Assembly (NCBI RefSeq): GCF_900113005.1
Contig: NZ_FONW01000001.1
Span: 948,996-1,012,995 of the forward strand
DNA from: Sunxiuqinia elliptica
Lineage (GTDB): Bacteria > Bacteroidota > Bacteroidia > Bacteroidales > Prolixibacteraceae
Reading direction: 5' to 3'
DNA: 64,000 nucleotides
Shown here: piece by piece, positions 53,301 to 62,042 of the stretch
How the letters are laid out: each line of letters starts with the position of its first letter
Numbering within the stretch: position 1 is the first letter of the stretch
The notes under the pieces: generated by a model
Told to the model about the DNA's origin: nothing
Databases searched by the model: none
Seen by the model: only the letters and a program-made list of their open reading frames with translations
Translations under genes and position numbers: made by a program

Positions 53301-53319
53301 TTTGGTCTATTAAAAATCG

Positions 53320-54006
53320 TTATTGTAATACAAAGCTAATTGGAACCGTGTAAGATACTCTTACTGGTTTTCCTCTTTGTTTTCCAGGTTTCCATTTTGG
53401 AAGGTTGTTTACGACTCGAAGGGCTTCTTTGTCCAACGAAGCATCAACACCACGAGCAATACGTGCATTTTGTACACTTCCGTCTTTATCTACAACGAAA
53501 TTTACGTATACTTTTCCTTGGATACCATTTTCCTGAGCAATTACAGGATATTTAATGGCGTTGGCAATAAATTTACGCAAAGCTAATTCACCACCAGGGA
53601 ATTCAGGCATGTCTTCTACAATAAAGAAAACTTGTCCTTCTTCTTCCTCCTCTTCTTCTTCTTGAATTACAGGAGCTACGTCAATAACAGTCTCATCGTC
53701 TGCTTCCGTATCTTGAATTTCCAGTTCGTCCTCGATCTCAACATCATCTTCAACGATGTTAAGCACCTCAACAACCTTTGGTGGTGGTGGCGGTGGTGGT
53801 GGTTTTACTTCTTCTTGACGGGTAATAGGGATAATCTCATCTTCCACTTCCTGCTCAGCCACAGTACCTAATGACGCGGCTTGTTCTACTTTCGTAGTCC
53901 ATTCAAAGGCAAGCAAGCAAAGACCTAGAGCTACCACTAACCCTATCTGAACAAAAATATTTCTTTTGCTCTCAAGATCGGCTTTCGGTGATTTCTTTAG
54001 TTCCAT
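53320..54006 (-). CDS. TonB-family energy-transducer-like protein, copy 1
   Basis: A 228-residue protein with one N-terminal membrane helix (about 19-37), then a Pro-rich spacer (PPPPPPPPKVVEVLNIVEDD) and a very acidic low-complexity stretch (EEEEEEEEGQ). The C-terminal TonB domain (~130-228) has MPEFPGGELALRKFIANAIKYPVIAQENGIQGKVYVNFVVDKDGSVQNARIARG and ends with VPISFVLQ. It probably couples ExbBD-driven energy to TonB-dependent receptors, or is a TonB-like periplasmic protein. ExbB/ExbD are not adjacent. It is 129 bases downstream of a close paralog. Confidence 0.9.
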   Translation of the reverse strand: MELKKSPKADLESKRNIFVQIGLVVALGLCLLAFEWTTKVEQAASLGTVAEQEVEDEIIPITRQEEVKPPPPPPPPKVVEVLNIVEDDVEIEDELEIQDTEADDETVIDVAPVIQEEEEEEEEGQVFFIVEDMPEFPGGELALRKFIANAIKYPVIAQENGIQGKVYVNFVVDKDGSVQNARIARGVDASLDKEALRVVNNLPKWKPGKQRGKPVRVSYTVPISFVLQ

Positions 54007-54134
54007 AATTCAGTTTTAGAAGTTTTATTCTGTCCAAAAACAATTTTTTCATTTGAGGGCTTAAAGATAGAAAATAATCTTCAAAATCAAGAGTTGAAAT
54101 CTTAAATTATTCTTGGCCCGTTATGAAATAGCGT

Positions 54135-54818
54135 TTATTGTAAAACAAAGCTGATTGGTACGTTGTAGGATACGCGAACCGCCTTACCTCCTTGTTTACC
54201 AGGCCGCCAATGGGGCATCTTGTTAACCACGCGCAATGCTTCTTTATCGAGCGCTGGGTCAACCCCTCGAACCACGCGTGCGTCGCTTACTTGGCCATTT
54301 GAGTTGACAATAAAATTGACAAAGACTTTTCCTTGTATGCCATTTTCTTGGGCAACAACAGGATAGTTTACGGTGTTTCCAAGAAACTTTACCAAGGCTT
54401 CCATGCCTCCCGGGAATTCAGGCCATTCGTCCGGGAAAAAGATGACCGGATCAGCTTCAGTATGCTTATCATCTTCCCGGTTCGCAATTAGTTCGTCGAC
54501 ATTAATACCTTCATCTGTTACTTCTGTATCAAAAATATCAAGGTCCTCATCTTCTATTTCAGTATTGTTGTCAACGACATCAAATTCCAAAACAGTTTGG
54601 ATGGGAGGGGGAAGTTCTTTTTTTTCTTCCTTGGTTAGTGGGATAATGATTTCATTAGGAACTTCCCATTGGACTTCGGCAAGCTCTTCGACTGGCTTGA
54701 CATGCGTTTTCCACGAAAAGGCAAACAAGACTGAACTAAGGGCTAAGACCAGCCCAAAACTTAGAAATAATGAACGTTTGTTTTCCAGATTGGCTTTTTC
54801 TGTTTTTTTAGTTTCCAT
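54135..54818 (-). CDS. TonB-family energy-transducer-like protein, copy 2
   Basis: A 227-residue paralog of the downstream neighbour. The N-terminus METKKTEKANLENKRSLF mirrors MELKKSPKADLESKRNIF of copy 1, and the C-terminal domain WPEFPGGMEALVKFLGNTVNYPVVAQENGIQGKVFVNFIVNSNGQVSDARVVRGVDPALDKEALRVVN is nearly the same. The middle differs: the spacer is less proline-rich and less acidic. A tandem duplication with divergence of the spacer is the likely origin. The two may serve different receptors or lengths of periplasm. Confidence 0.9.
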   Translation of the reverse strand: METKKTEKANLENKRSLFLSFGLVLALSSVLFAFSWKTHVKPVEELAEVQWEVPNEIIIPLTKEEKKELPPPIQTVLEFDVVDNNTEIEDEDLDIFDTEVTDEGINVDELIANREDDKHTEADPVIFFPDEWPEFPGGMEALVKFLGNTVNYPVVAQENGIQGKVFVNFIVNSNGQVSDARVVRGVDPALDKEALRVVNKMPHWRPGKQGGKAVRVSYNVPISFVLQ

Positions 54819-55008
54819 GACTTTAAGTTTAAAAAGTGAATGATTAATTCAATGGCTAAACCTTGAAACACAAAAACTAAACCAAAAAAGGAGAGCAAGA
54901 TGTTAAATGAAATAGAAAGAGAGACTATACAATTGTATTGCTACTGTATTAATATTGTCTGAAAGCTAGGACATCCGTAGAAATGAACCGGTTTTTATAC
55001 CTTATTAA

Positions 55009-56151
55009 TTAGCGTTGATTTTTTACAAAATTACTGGGTGTTTCTCCGGTGACTTCTTTAAAAACCCGGTAAAAAGTTGATCGGCCTTTAAAACCGGAAT
55101 CAACGCCAACCGATTCAAGTGAGTAGCTTGATGGAAGTTCTTCGAGAAGTTTGATGCTATGATTGATACGATGACGGTTGACAAAGTCATAGAAATTTTT
55201 GTAGCCGGCATTTTTTATGATCGAAGTAATTTTGTACTTCGCAATTCCAAGTTCGTCGGATAGCTTTTGAAGGGTAAGGTCCTTTTCTAAATAGAGTTGC
55301 CGCTGGTTGAACTGTTCTAAAAAGCGATCGTTTTTCGGCAAACAGTCTTCGGGGGCTAATTCATTTTGCTCATTGCGAACTGTTTTCTTTTGGATAGACG
55401 ACAGGCTTTCTCCAATAAATGAAATATCGGGTTGAATAAGCGAGTGGACAAAGAAGTAAAAACCGAAAAAGATTAAATAGAGAAATGATATAATAAACAT
55501 GAGCTGGTTGGTGTATAGCCCAAAAAGGTCAATTCCGGCAAAGATGCACTCAATCCCAAAAATTACGGCAGTTTGTCCAATCCATTTAAGGTTTCGGTTA
55601 TTAATTTCGGAAACCTCGTTACGCATGGCAACCGAATACTGTTTGTAGAGGAAATAGATTAGAAAGGTGTAAACAAATGCCTGGGTAAATCCAATGATCC
55701 GGGCACTAACCGATAGTAAATTGTAATAGAAATTGTTTTCAATAAACATCTCCATGTAACGGGTGCTCTCATAATCAATTCCGTACATAATTTCTTTGGA
55801 ATGATTAGGAGCCACAGCTAAACTAAGAATAAGTTCTGCGAGTGTCGGAAGCAGATGCAAATACTCACTTTTTTTAAGCCTCTTGTCCGGATCTCGGAGT
55901 TTTTTGAGGTATAAATAATAGAGTGGAAGCAGGGAAACTTTTAATGGCGCGGTAATATAGGCAGCATAAGTAATATCTAAATGAAAGAAAAAGAGGACTG
56001 GGGGTAAAACATGTGCGGCCTTAATCATGAAGTTGATATACAAGTAAGAAAGGCCTTTCTTCTTAAGCTTTTTGGAGACGTAAAATAGAATGATTGAAAA
56101 AGAAAAATAGAGAATGAATATGATGAAAAGTATCGCTGTTTGAGCGTTCAT
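55009..56151 (-). CDS. Membrane-bound AraC-family transcriptional regulator
   Basis: A 380-residue protein with an N-terminal domain of seven to eight membrane helices (about 5-235) and a C-terminal AraC-type DNA-binding domain (about 280-380). The latter contains LTLQKLSDELGIAKYKITSIIKNAGYKNFYDFVNRHRINHSIKLLEE and GVDSGFKGRSTFYRVFKEVTGETPSNF. This architecture is common in Bacteroidota for membrane-signal-responsive regulation. It is divergent from the tandem solute-binding lipoprotein gene, which is thus a plausible target or signal supplier. Confidence 0.9.
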   Translation of the reverse strand: MNAQTAILFIIFILYFSFSIILFYVSKKLKKKGLSYLYINFMIKAAHVLPPVLFFFHLDITYAAYITAPLKVSLLPLYYLYLKKLRDPDKRLKKSEYLHLLPTLAELILSLAVAPNHSKEIMYGIDYESTRYMEMFIENNFYYNLLSVSARIIGFTQAFVYTFLIYFLYKQYSVAMRNEVSEINNRNLKWIGQTAVIFGIECIFAGIDLFGLYTNQLMFIISFLYLIFFGFYFFVHSLIQPDISFIGESLSSIQKKTVRNEQNELAPEDCLPKNDRFLEQFNQRQLYLEKDLTLQKLSDELGIAKYKITSIIKNAGYKNFYDFVNRHRINHSIKLLEELPSSYSLESVGVDSGFKGRSTFYRVFKEVTGETPSNFVKNQR

Positions 56152-56542
56152 TTAAGTTTGTTTTTGTCAGGTTTGGTCGCATATTCCTTCCTTTTGCTTA
56201 AGGAATATGCCAAAAATAATTATAAAGACAGTTAATCAAGGTGGTAAAGGGCTATAGTTATAAACAAAAGGCTTGTGAATACTGCACTAGATCGCTTTTC
56301 ATTTCTTGACTAAGAGTTCTATCCCGCTATTGCGATCCAGTCTTTATTTCGATGTAGTGAACAAAAAATTGATGAAATCAGGATGTCTTTCGATTTAGTG
56401 AGACTAGCTTAATGAACTTAGGGTCACGAGATAATTAGAATTAGTCTTTCCTTTACAATAAGTAATCACAAGGGGTATGGTTTGCATGCTCAAAAGTCTA
56501 ATTTATCAGTTTGCTATGGAAAATTTAGGGAAAAGAACGTTT
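56152..56542. other. Divergent spacer between the AraC-type regulator and the binding-protein gene
   Basis: A 391-base AT-rich spacer with no gene and no clear tandem operator or -33/-7 pair. Binding sites of the adjacent regulator would be expected here, but no repeated motif stands out by eye. Confidence 0.35.
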
Positions 56543-57997
56543 ATGAAAAATGCTGAAAAGTTATTTTTCTACTTGCTTTTAGTTGTTGTTTTAGCTCCTT
56601 CTTGTAAGGAGGAAGATGAGCCTACCGAAACTAAGCCACAACTAAAATTCATTTCGGAAGAATATAAACCATTTAATTATATCGAAAACTCGCTTCCTGC
56701 AGGATTGGCTCCGGAACTATTAAATGAGATTTGCAGTCAATTGAACCTGGATTGCGAAATCAATTTCATGAGTTGGGAAGAAGGCTATCGCGAAACATTA
56801 CAGACTGATAATGCCGTGCTCTTTTCAACAGCTTTAAATGCTAAGCGTAAAGATCAGTTTAAATGGGCTGGTCCAATCGCATCGCTCGACTGGAACTTTT
56901 ATGCTGCAGTGCCAAATTCCATTAGCATAAGCAATCTGGAAGAGGCTAAGTCAGTCAGCACAATTGGAGTTATTGCCGATTATGCCATCGAAGAGTATTT
57001 GGTTGAGCAAGGATTTACGAACCTGCAATATTGTGTCGATATAAATGAGGCAATCGAAAAATTATTGAGTGGGGAGATTAATCTCTTTCCATCCAACACT
57101 TATGCAATTAATTCTGCATTGGAAAAAGCGGGGGAGTCGGTTTATGCGGTCACCTCAGAGTTTACGATACAAACAGAGTTGCTCTATTTTGCTTTTAATA
57201 AAGGTGTTTCGGATAATATGGTTTACAATTTTCAGGATGCGATTAACCGCTGTAAACTGAATGGCGTACTGAAAAACCTAAGTCAAAAGTATTTAAATAA
57301 GTCTGAATTCCCTGATTTTGTGCAGGTTTATACCGAGGCATATCCTCCACTTACCTTCATGGATAAGAATGGTGAAGTTACAGGTTATGGAACGGATATC
57401 GTGAAAGAGATTATGAAACGAAATGGCGTGAACTTTCCGATTAAATTAACATCGTGGAGAAATGGTTATCAACTGGCTCTTAATAATCCTTGGGTGTGTT
57501 TGTTTACAATGGACCGAACACCGACTCGAGAAAATAGCTTTCAATGGGTAGGACCAATAGGAACCAACACGACCTGGATTTATACGAAGGATGGTGCTAA
57601 CCTAACAATTGAGTCCCTTGAGGATGCCAGAAAATTAGAGGCGCTAGGAACAGTTAGCTCTTGGTTTTCCACCCAACATTTGCAAGAACAGGGATTTACA
57701 AACTTGGTTTACGAAAGCGATCCAAAGGTGTTAACAGAGAAGTTGATGAGTGGACAGATCGATGCTTTTGTATGCACTGATATTACTTTCCCGGATATTC
57801 TGAAGGACTTGGGCTACACTTACGAAGATGTTAGACCAAGCTTTTCTGTAATGGCTTCTGATTTTTACGTTACCTTCTCCAATGGTACTCCTCCGGTAAT
57901 TGCTCAGCAAGCGCAGGCAACTTTCGAAGCAATGAAAGCTGATGGCACTTACCAAGCGATTCAACAAAAATGGTTTTCCGAAATCAATAACGACTGA
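56543..57997 (+). CDS. Lipoprotein with two fused family-3 solute-binding domains
   Basis: A 484-residue lipoprotein (start at ATG 56543; lipobox APSC, acylated Cys21). Residues ~33-245 and ~255-480 are two homologous periplasmic binding domains of the SBP-3 (amino-acid binding) type. Both show the same motif order, seen as PFNYIENSLPAGLAPELLNEI in the first and PLTFMDKNGEVTGYGTDIVKEI in the second. FKWAGPIASLDW and FQWVGPIGTNTTW, and LVEQGFTNLQY and LQEQGFTNLVY, are similar pairs. No permease or ATPase is linked, so a sensory or scavenging role is as likely as transport. It is followed 5 bases later by a small lipoprotein gene. Confidence 0.88.
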   Translation: MKNAEKLFFYLLLVVVLAPSCKEEDEPTETKPQLKFISEEYKPFNYIENSLPAGLAPELLNEICSQLNLDCEINFMSWEEGYRETLQTDNAVLFSTALNAKRKDQFKWAGPIASLDWNFYAAVPNSISISNLEEAKSVSTIGVIADYAIEEYLVEQGFTNLQYCVDINEAIEKLLSGEINLFPSNTYAINSALEKAGESVYAVTSEFTIQTELLYFAFNKGVSDNMVYNFQDAINRCKLNGVLKNLSQKYLNKSEFPDFVQVYTEAYPPLTFMDKNGEVTGYGTDIVKEIMKRNGVNFPIKLTSWRNGYQLALNNPWVCLFTMDRTPTRENSFQWVGPIGTNTTWIYTKDGANLTIESLEDARKLEALGTVSSWFSTQHLQEQGFTNLVYESDPKVLTEKLMSGQIDAFVCTDITFPDILKDLGYTYEDVRPSFSVMASDFYVTFSNGTPPVIAQQAQATFEAMKADGTYQAIQQKWFSEINND

Positions 57998-58002
57998 GTT
58001 AG

Positions 58003-58636
58003 ATGACTAATTTAATACCCAGAGAAATGAGACGTTTTATAGAAGTTTGGTTGGTGATGGTTGCTGTTGTTTTTCTTTTTTCTGCATGTGAGAAAGATGA
58101 TGAAGATCTTAGTAAAACCAATAGAATTGAAGAGCAGCTAACAGCCAATGAAAATATGACTGCAGATGATTTGGGGGAGTTGGGTGTTAGTTTGCTTAAG
58201 TTGCATGATGGCGTTGATCCTAAATCAGTGACTGCCGAAACCGATGCGTTTGACTTTATTGAAACAGTTGCTGTTGATCCGGATGGGGTGTTCACTTTTA
58301 GTGATTTGCCCAATGGCAATTATATGATCGCATTAACTGAAGGGTTTGTTTTTCCAGATGAAGGCTTGGTTTCTCTTTCTTTAACAGGGGGGATGGTTGC
58401 TGAGCTTGAAAGTCGTGACAGGCTCCATTGTTAAGCTTTTTGATGAAGATATTCGTGATTATATCGAAGACTTTTCACAAGGGGCCTTTATTCCGGGAAG
58501 TTTCTATCGCTCGATGGAAGAAGGGAAAGCAGCTTTCTTAAGGAATGAAGAAGTCATGACGGGCAAAAAGGTGTCAACTACTTTGTTGAATGTGGCAATA
58601 GAAAAAGAAAAGGCTTATTGGGAAAACAAAGAGTAG
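58003..58636 (+). pseudogene. Small lipoprotein gene interrupted by a frameshift
   Basis: The upstream frame from 58003 (or ATG 58027) encodes a lipoprotein-like signal (MRRFIEVWLVMVAVVFLFSAC) and a beta-rich part ending GLVSLSLTGGMVAELE, then stops at 58434. The +1 frame continues without a gap as VVTGSIVKLFDEDIRDYIEDFSQG to 58636. Its only nearby start is a TTG, so a natural separate gene is unlikely. The join falls between a G6 run (58387-58392) and about 58420. It could be a real disabling mutation, phase variation at the homopolymer, or an assembly error. Spliced, the protein would be about 210 residues, of unknown function, coupled to the binding-protein gene. Confidence 0.6.
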
Positions 58637-58746
58637 TCATGCAAAAACCGTATCGATTTTAAAAGAATGGAGGTTGAAAGCAAGACTTTCTTCAATCGAA
58701 TTTGAAAATTGTGTATTGGCATTGCTTTGTGGATTAAAAATATTTA

Positions 58747-58754
58747 TATATTTG
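58747..58754 (+). promoter_or_regulatory. Promoter (-7) of tRNA-Ala
   Basis: TATATTTG matches TAnnTTTG and ends 11 bases before the tRNA. A TTG at 58727-58729 lies 17 bases upstream, close to -33 spacing. Confidence 0.6.
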
Positions 58755-58765
58755 CCATCGCTTAT

Positions 58766-58839
58766 GGGGGATTAGCTCAGTTGGCTAGAGCGCTTGACTG
58801 GCAGTCAAGAGGTCACCAGTTCGACTCTGGTATTCTCCA
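58766..58839 (+). tRNA. tRNA-Ala (anticodon GGC)
   Basis: 74-base cloverleaf. Acceptor arms GGGGGAT and ATTCTCC pair with G3-U70, the alanine identity element. D stem GCTC/GAGC; anticodon stem-loop CTTGA-CTGGCAG-TCAAG with anticodon GGC; T stem ACCAG/CTGGT with TTCGACT loop; discriminator A. CCA is not encoded. It reads GCC codons. Confidence 0.96.
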
Positions 58840-58848
58840 CAAGATTTG

Positions 58849-58877
58849 AAGCTGTACTCTTTAGTGCAGCTTTTTTT
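58849..58877 (+). terminator. Terminator after tRNA-Ala
   Basis: A 10-bp stem AAGCTGTACT/AGTGCAGCTT (one G-T pair) with a CTTT loop, followed by a T run, 9 bases past the tRNA. Confidence 0.85.
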
Positions 58878-58897
58878 ATTACTCTCTTTTAAAACAA

Positions 58898-59932
58898 CTA
58901 CCGCTTAAGTTTGCCGTTGGCTGTTCTGGGTAACTGATCAATAAAGCGAACCAGCTTTGGTTGTTCGTACTTGGAAAGGTGTTGCTCACAAGTTTTTTTG
59001 ATGGCTTGCTCCAATAGCGAATCAGCTTTCCCTTCAATCATGAGAATGAGTTGCTGTCCCAAAATTTCATGAGGAAGCGAGGAAATAAAAAAGGGCTGAG
59101 AGATAAAAGGCTCGAGTTTCTTTTCCAGCTGTTCTGGCGAGAACTTGATGCCTCCTGAAATGATAACATGATCTGCTCGTCCTAGAATCCGAAAAGATTT
59201 GTTGTCTTTTAGCTCTGCCAGATCTGTCGTTTGCAGAAATTTGTGCTCCAACCCGGGCATGTGTATTTGTAAACAAGCTTGTTCCGATAAAGCGACAGAT
59301 ATTCCTTCAAGACAATAGTAATAAGACGAAAGTGTATTACCATTGAGTTTGCGCAGTGCGATGTGGGTGGCTGTTTCCGTCATGGCATAGCTGGAATAGC
59401 ATGCTGTATTTATAGTTTGCAGCTTTTCTTCCAGTTCCTGGGGAACGGCCGAACCTCCAATTAACAAATAATCCAGGTGCCAACTTTCTCGCGGGAGTTG
59501 CAAGACTTTATGCACTTGGTTAACTACCATGGCTGCAAACTTAAATTTTGTATTTTGAAGGATGCTGAAATCGCTGGCTGGATCAATTGCAATAAGGTCT
59601 AGTTTCCCGAGCAAGGCTCGTACTAGCATCAACTTGCCGGCGATATAGCGACTCGGTAAGCAGTGAAGCACTTGGTCCCCTTCTTGTAAATTGAAGAAAT
59701 GAATGGTGCGCAGTGCACTGGCCGCCACAAACTCTTTCTTTAACTGAATAGATTTTGGAGTTCCCGTACTTCCTGATGTTTGGACCTTGATTACGGAAGA
59801 TGAATTGTACCATTCTTTTATAAACTCAAGCCATTCTGCCTCCCAACTTTCGTTTTTTGAAGAAGTTGTCAGCAACGAATCAATACTTGTTCGCTGACCA
59901 TTGAGTGTGATATGACTTGGGAAGAGTTCCAC
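58898..59932 (-). CDS. menE: o-Succinylbenzoate-CoA ligase, short type
   Basis: Acyl-adenylate-forming enzyme that activates o-succinylbenzoate with CoA in menaquinone synthesis. The P-loop TSGSTGTPKSIQLKKEF is near residue 50, followed by YAMTETATHIALRKL and the C-terminal ILGRADHVIISGGIKFSPEQLEKKLEPF. I place the start at a GTG at 59932, one base after the menC stop, giving 344 residues with MELFPSHITLNGQ. Upstream reading to 60130 would lie entirely over menC and has no homologous look. Bacteroidota MenE proteins are typically this short. It is the last gene of the men operon here. Confidence 0.9.
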   Translation of the reverse strand: MELFPSHITLNGQRTSIDSLLTTSSKNESWEAEWLEFIKEWYNSSSVIKVQTSGSTGTPKSIQLKKEFVAASALRTIHFFNLQEGDQVLHCLPSRYIAGKLMLVRALLGKLDLIAIDPASDFSILQNTKFKFAAMVVNQVHKVLQLPRESWHLDYLLIGGSAVPQELEEKLQTINTACYSSYAMTETATHIALRKLNGNTLSSYYYCLEGISVALSEQACLQIHMPGLEHKFLQTTDLAELKDNKSFRILGRADHVIISGGIKFSPEQLEKKLEPFISQPFFISSLPHEILGQQLILMIEGKADSLLEQAIKKTCEQHLSKYEQPKLVRFIDQLPRTANGKLKR

Positions 59933-59933
59933 T

Positions 59934-61007
59934 TTACTTGGTTTGTGAATTTTGATTGGCTGTAAAAGAACCTGCTTCTGATGGTTTGGCAACAACTTTA
60001 TTCGGATTAAAGAAAAGTTTCTCGCCCCAGATGAAGAGCGGTGAATCGATGTTGTTGGTGAAAAGTTGTCCGGTCCCCAAACCCTGGTGGGTGCTGACTT
60101 TTTTGGAAAAAGTCCATTGGGCGATGGCATTCAGTCCAACGTTTGATTCTAGGTAGGAGGTAATCCACCAACCAACATTGGCTTTTTTTGCCAGTTCAAT
60201 CCACTCGTCACATCCCGAAAAGCCGCCGTGGAGCGATGGTTTTAGAATGATGAATTGGGGCCGAATGGTTTCCAGCAGTGTTTTTTTCTGCTCAATTTGA
60301 TTGATCCCAATCAAATCCTCATCAAGTGCAATGGGGATGGGCGTCTTTTGGCAAAGCTCAGCCATTCGATCCCATTGTCCGGCAGCAATTGGTTGTTCTA
60401 TGGAGTGAAGCTTTTGTTGCGCAAGTTGTTCCAAGTAGTCGAGGGCATTACTGAAGGGGAAAGCCCCATTCGCATCAACCCTTAAGGTTAGTGATTGAGG
60501 AGCATGTTGTTCCCGAATTGCCTTAATAAGCTCCAATTCCTGGTTGAAGTTAAGTGCTCCAATTTTTAGTTTGATGCAACGAAAGCCCGCTTGCAGTTTC
60601 TCCTGAATCTGTGTTTGCATGAACGAAAGATCTCCCATCCAAATCAAGCCATTGATGGGGATTCCCTGTTCTCCGCGAGTAAATTCAGAAGGAAACAAGA
60701 GCTGTTTGCCGCCCGTTTGCATGTCCAGTAAAGCCGTCTCGAATGCAAACCGAACTGACGGAAGTTCAGTCAATAACTCGGGATGGCGTTGATAGTGTTC
60801 GGGAGCCTTACAAATTTCATTTAAAATAGTTTCTACTTCCTCAGGCGTTTCTTTGCTTAAGCCGGGAAGTGGCGCACATTCGCCAATGCCAGTCGAGTGG
60901 GCATTTTTCAAAAAGAGATACCAAACGGGGCGGGTTTTATAAACGCCTCGTGAGGTTCCGGCTGGCCGTTTAAACTGAAGTTGATATTGAATGTAGCTGG
61001 CGATCAT
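59934..61007 (-). CDS. menC: o-Succinylbenzoate synthase
   Basis: Enolase-superfamily enzyme that dehydrates SHCHC to o-succinylbenzoate. The catalytic lysine lies in CIKLKIGALNF, metal ligands in LRVDANGAF, SIEQPIAAG and ALDEDLIG, and the second lysine in FIILKPSLHGGFSG. The ATG at 61007 overlaps the menA stop (ATGA), which fixes the start (357 residues); the longer MPRTH-type head would lie over menA. It is tightly packed between menA and menE. Confidence 0.93.
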   Translation of the reverse strand: MIASYIQYQLQFKRPAGTSRGVYKTRPVWYLFLKNAHSTGIGECAPLPGLSKETPEEVETILNEICKAPEHYQRHPELLTELPSVRFAFETALLDMQTGGKQLLFPSEFTRGEQGIPINGLIWMGDLSFMQTQIQEKLQAGFRCIKLKIGALNFNQELELIKAIREQHAPQSLTLRVDANGAFPFSNALDYLEQLAQQKLHSIEQPIAAGQWDRMAELCQKTPIPIALDEDLIGINQIEQKKTLLETIRPQFIILKPSLHGGFSGCDEWIELAKKANVGWWITSYLESNVGLNAIAQWTFSKKVSTHQGLGTGQLFTNNIDSPLFIWGEKLFFNPNKVVAKPSEAGSFTANQNSQTK

Positions 61008-61915
61008 GATACTGCAAGTATGAGTCCGAGGCAAAAAAGCAGGGTGAAGGCGAGCGTTGATAAAGACAGCCGTTTTAGAAACGGGTCAAGTGCACGCGCT
61101 TCTTTTATTTTGAGAATTTTATTCAAATCGATAACGAAAAATGGCAGTGCAAGCAAAAACAACCATTGCCAGATTGATTGTTGTTGGTGAATGGTAAAAA
61201 TGATCACTGTTAGCCAGCCCCATAAAATCATTGCGAGATGATAAATCCGGCTGTTACGAACTCCCATTCGTACGGGCAGCGTAATTTTTCCAGATTGCCG
61301 GTCATTCTCAATATCACGCATGTTGTTGAGATTGAGGACACCCGTGCTGAAAAAGCCCATGCTGATCGCTGGGAGTAACGTAGCGGTTTCAAAATAACTG
61401 GCATTGAGGTAAAAAACGCCAATAACAGGCAACAGTCCGAAAAAGAGAAATACGGCTAAATCGCCGAGGCCAACATAACCGTATGATTTTTTCCCAGCTG
61501 TGTAGAAGTAGGCAGCAACAAGGGAAAGCACGCCTAGACCAATGAAAACGACAAAGGCTGTTTTGGACTGCTGCCAGGTTCCGAAATAAACCAGCAAGAG
61601 TCCTAGAATAAAGCTCAGTCCGCCAATAAGTAGCATGCCTGATTTCATCTCTTTTTGGGTGATTTCGCCACTTTGCATGGTGCGGGTTGGACCCAGTCGG
61701 AATTCGTTGTCAGTTCCACGCTGGTTATCTCCGTAATCATTTGCAAAGTTGGAGAACACCTGGATCAGTGTTGCCGTTAGGATGGCCAGTACGGCTACTA
61801 CCGTATTGAATGCACCGTAAAACCAAGCCAAGCCGCATCCCATTAAAATACCTGCCAGAGCTAGTGGTAGCGTTCGGGGGCGGGCTGCTTTGATCCAACT
61901 TTTTGTTGTTGCCAT
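61004..61915 (-). CDS. menA: 1,4-Dihydroxy-2-naphthoate polyprenyltransferase
   Basis: Inner-membrane UbiA-superfamily prenyltransferase that attaches the isoprenoid chain to DHNA, forming demethylmenaquinone. It has about eight to nine helices over 303 residues. The two Asp-rich Mg-diphosphate motifs are NDYGDNQRGTDNEFRLGPTR (about 59-78) and NNMRDIENDRQSGKITLPVRMG. It starts 127 bases after menB, beyond a hairpin, and overlaps menC by the ATGA junction. Confidence 0.95.
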   Translation of the reverse strand: MATTKSWIKAARPRTLPLALAGILMGCGLAWFYGAFNTVVAVLAILTATLIQVFSNFANDYGDNQRGTDNEFRLGPTRTMQSGEITQKEMKSGMLLIGGLSFILGLLLVYFGTWQQSKTAFVVFIGLGVLSLVAAYFYTAGKKSYGYVGLGDLAVFLFFGLLPVIGVFYLNASYFETATLLPAISMGFFSTGVLNLNNMRDIENDRQSGKITLPVRMGVRNSRIYHLAMILWGWLTVIIFTIHQQQSIWQWLFLLALPFFVIDLNKILKIKEARALDPFLKRLSLSTLAFTLLFCLGLILAVS

Positions 61916-61993
61916 AATCAGAGTTCAAAGTTCGGAATGGTCTGAGAATCTATACGTCCGAAAAAATTGTACAATGTTAGATAATCCAAATAG

Positions 61994-62026
61994 GCTTACC
62001 GAAACGTGAAATACTTCTCGGTAAGC
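61994..62026 (-). terminator. Hairpin between menB and menA
   Basis: A perfect 9-bp inverted repeat GCTTACCGA/TCGGTAAGC with a 15-base loop in the 127-base menB-menA gap. The T run on the minus strand is weak, so it may attenuate or process the operon transcript rather than end it. Confidence 0.5.
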
Positions 62027-62042
62027 TTATCCGTCCTTAAAA

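Noticed and set aside
58397-58636. Independent 79-residue gene starting with TTG
   Set aside because: There is no convincing start, it overlaps the upstream frame, and together they read as one interrupted protein; the frameshift reading is simpler.
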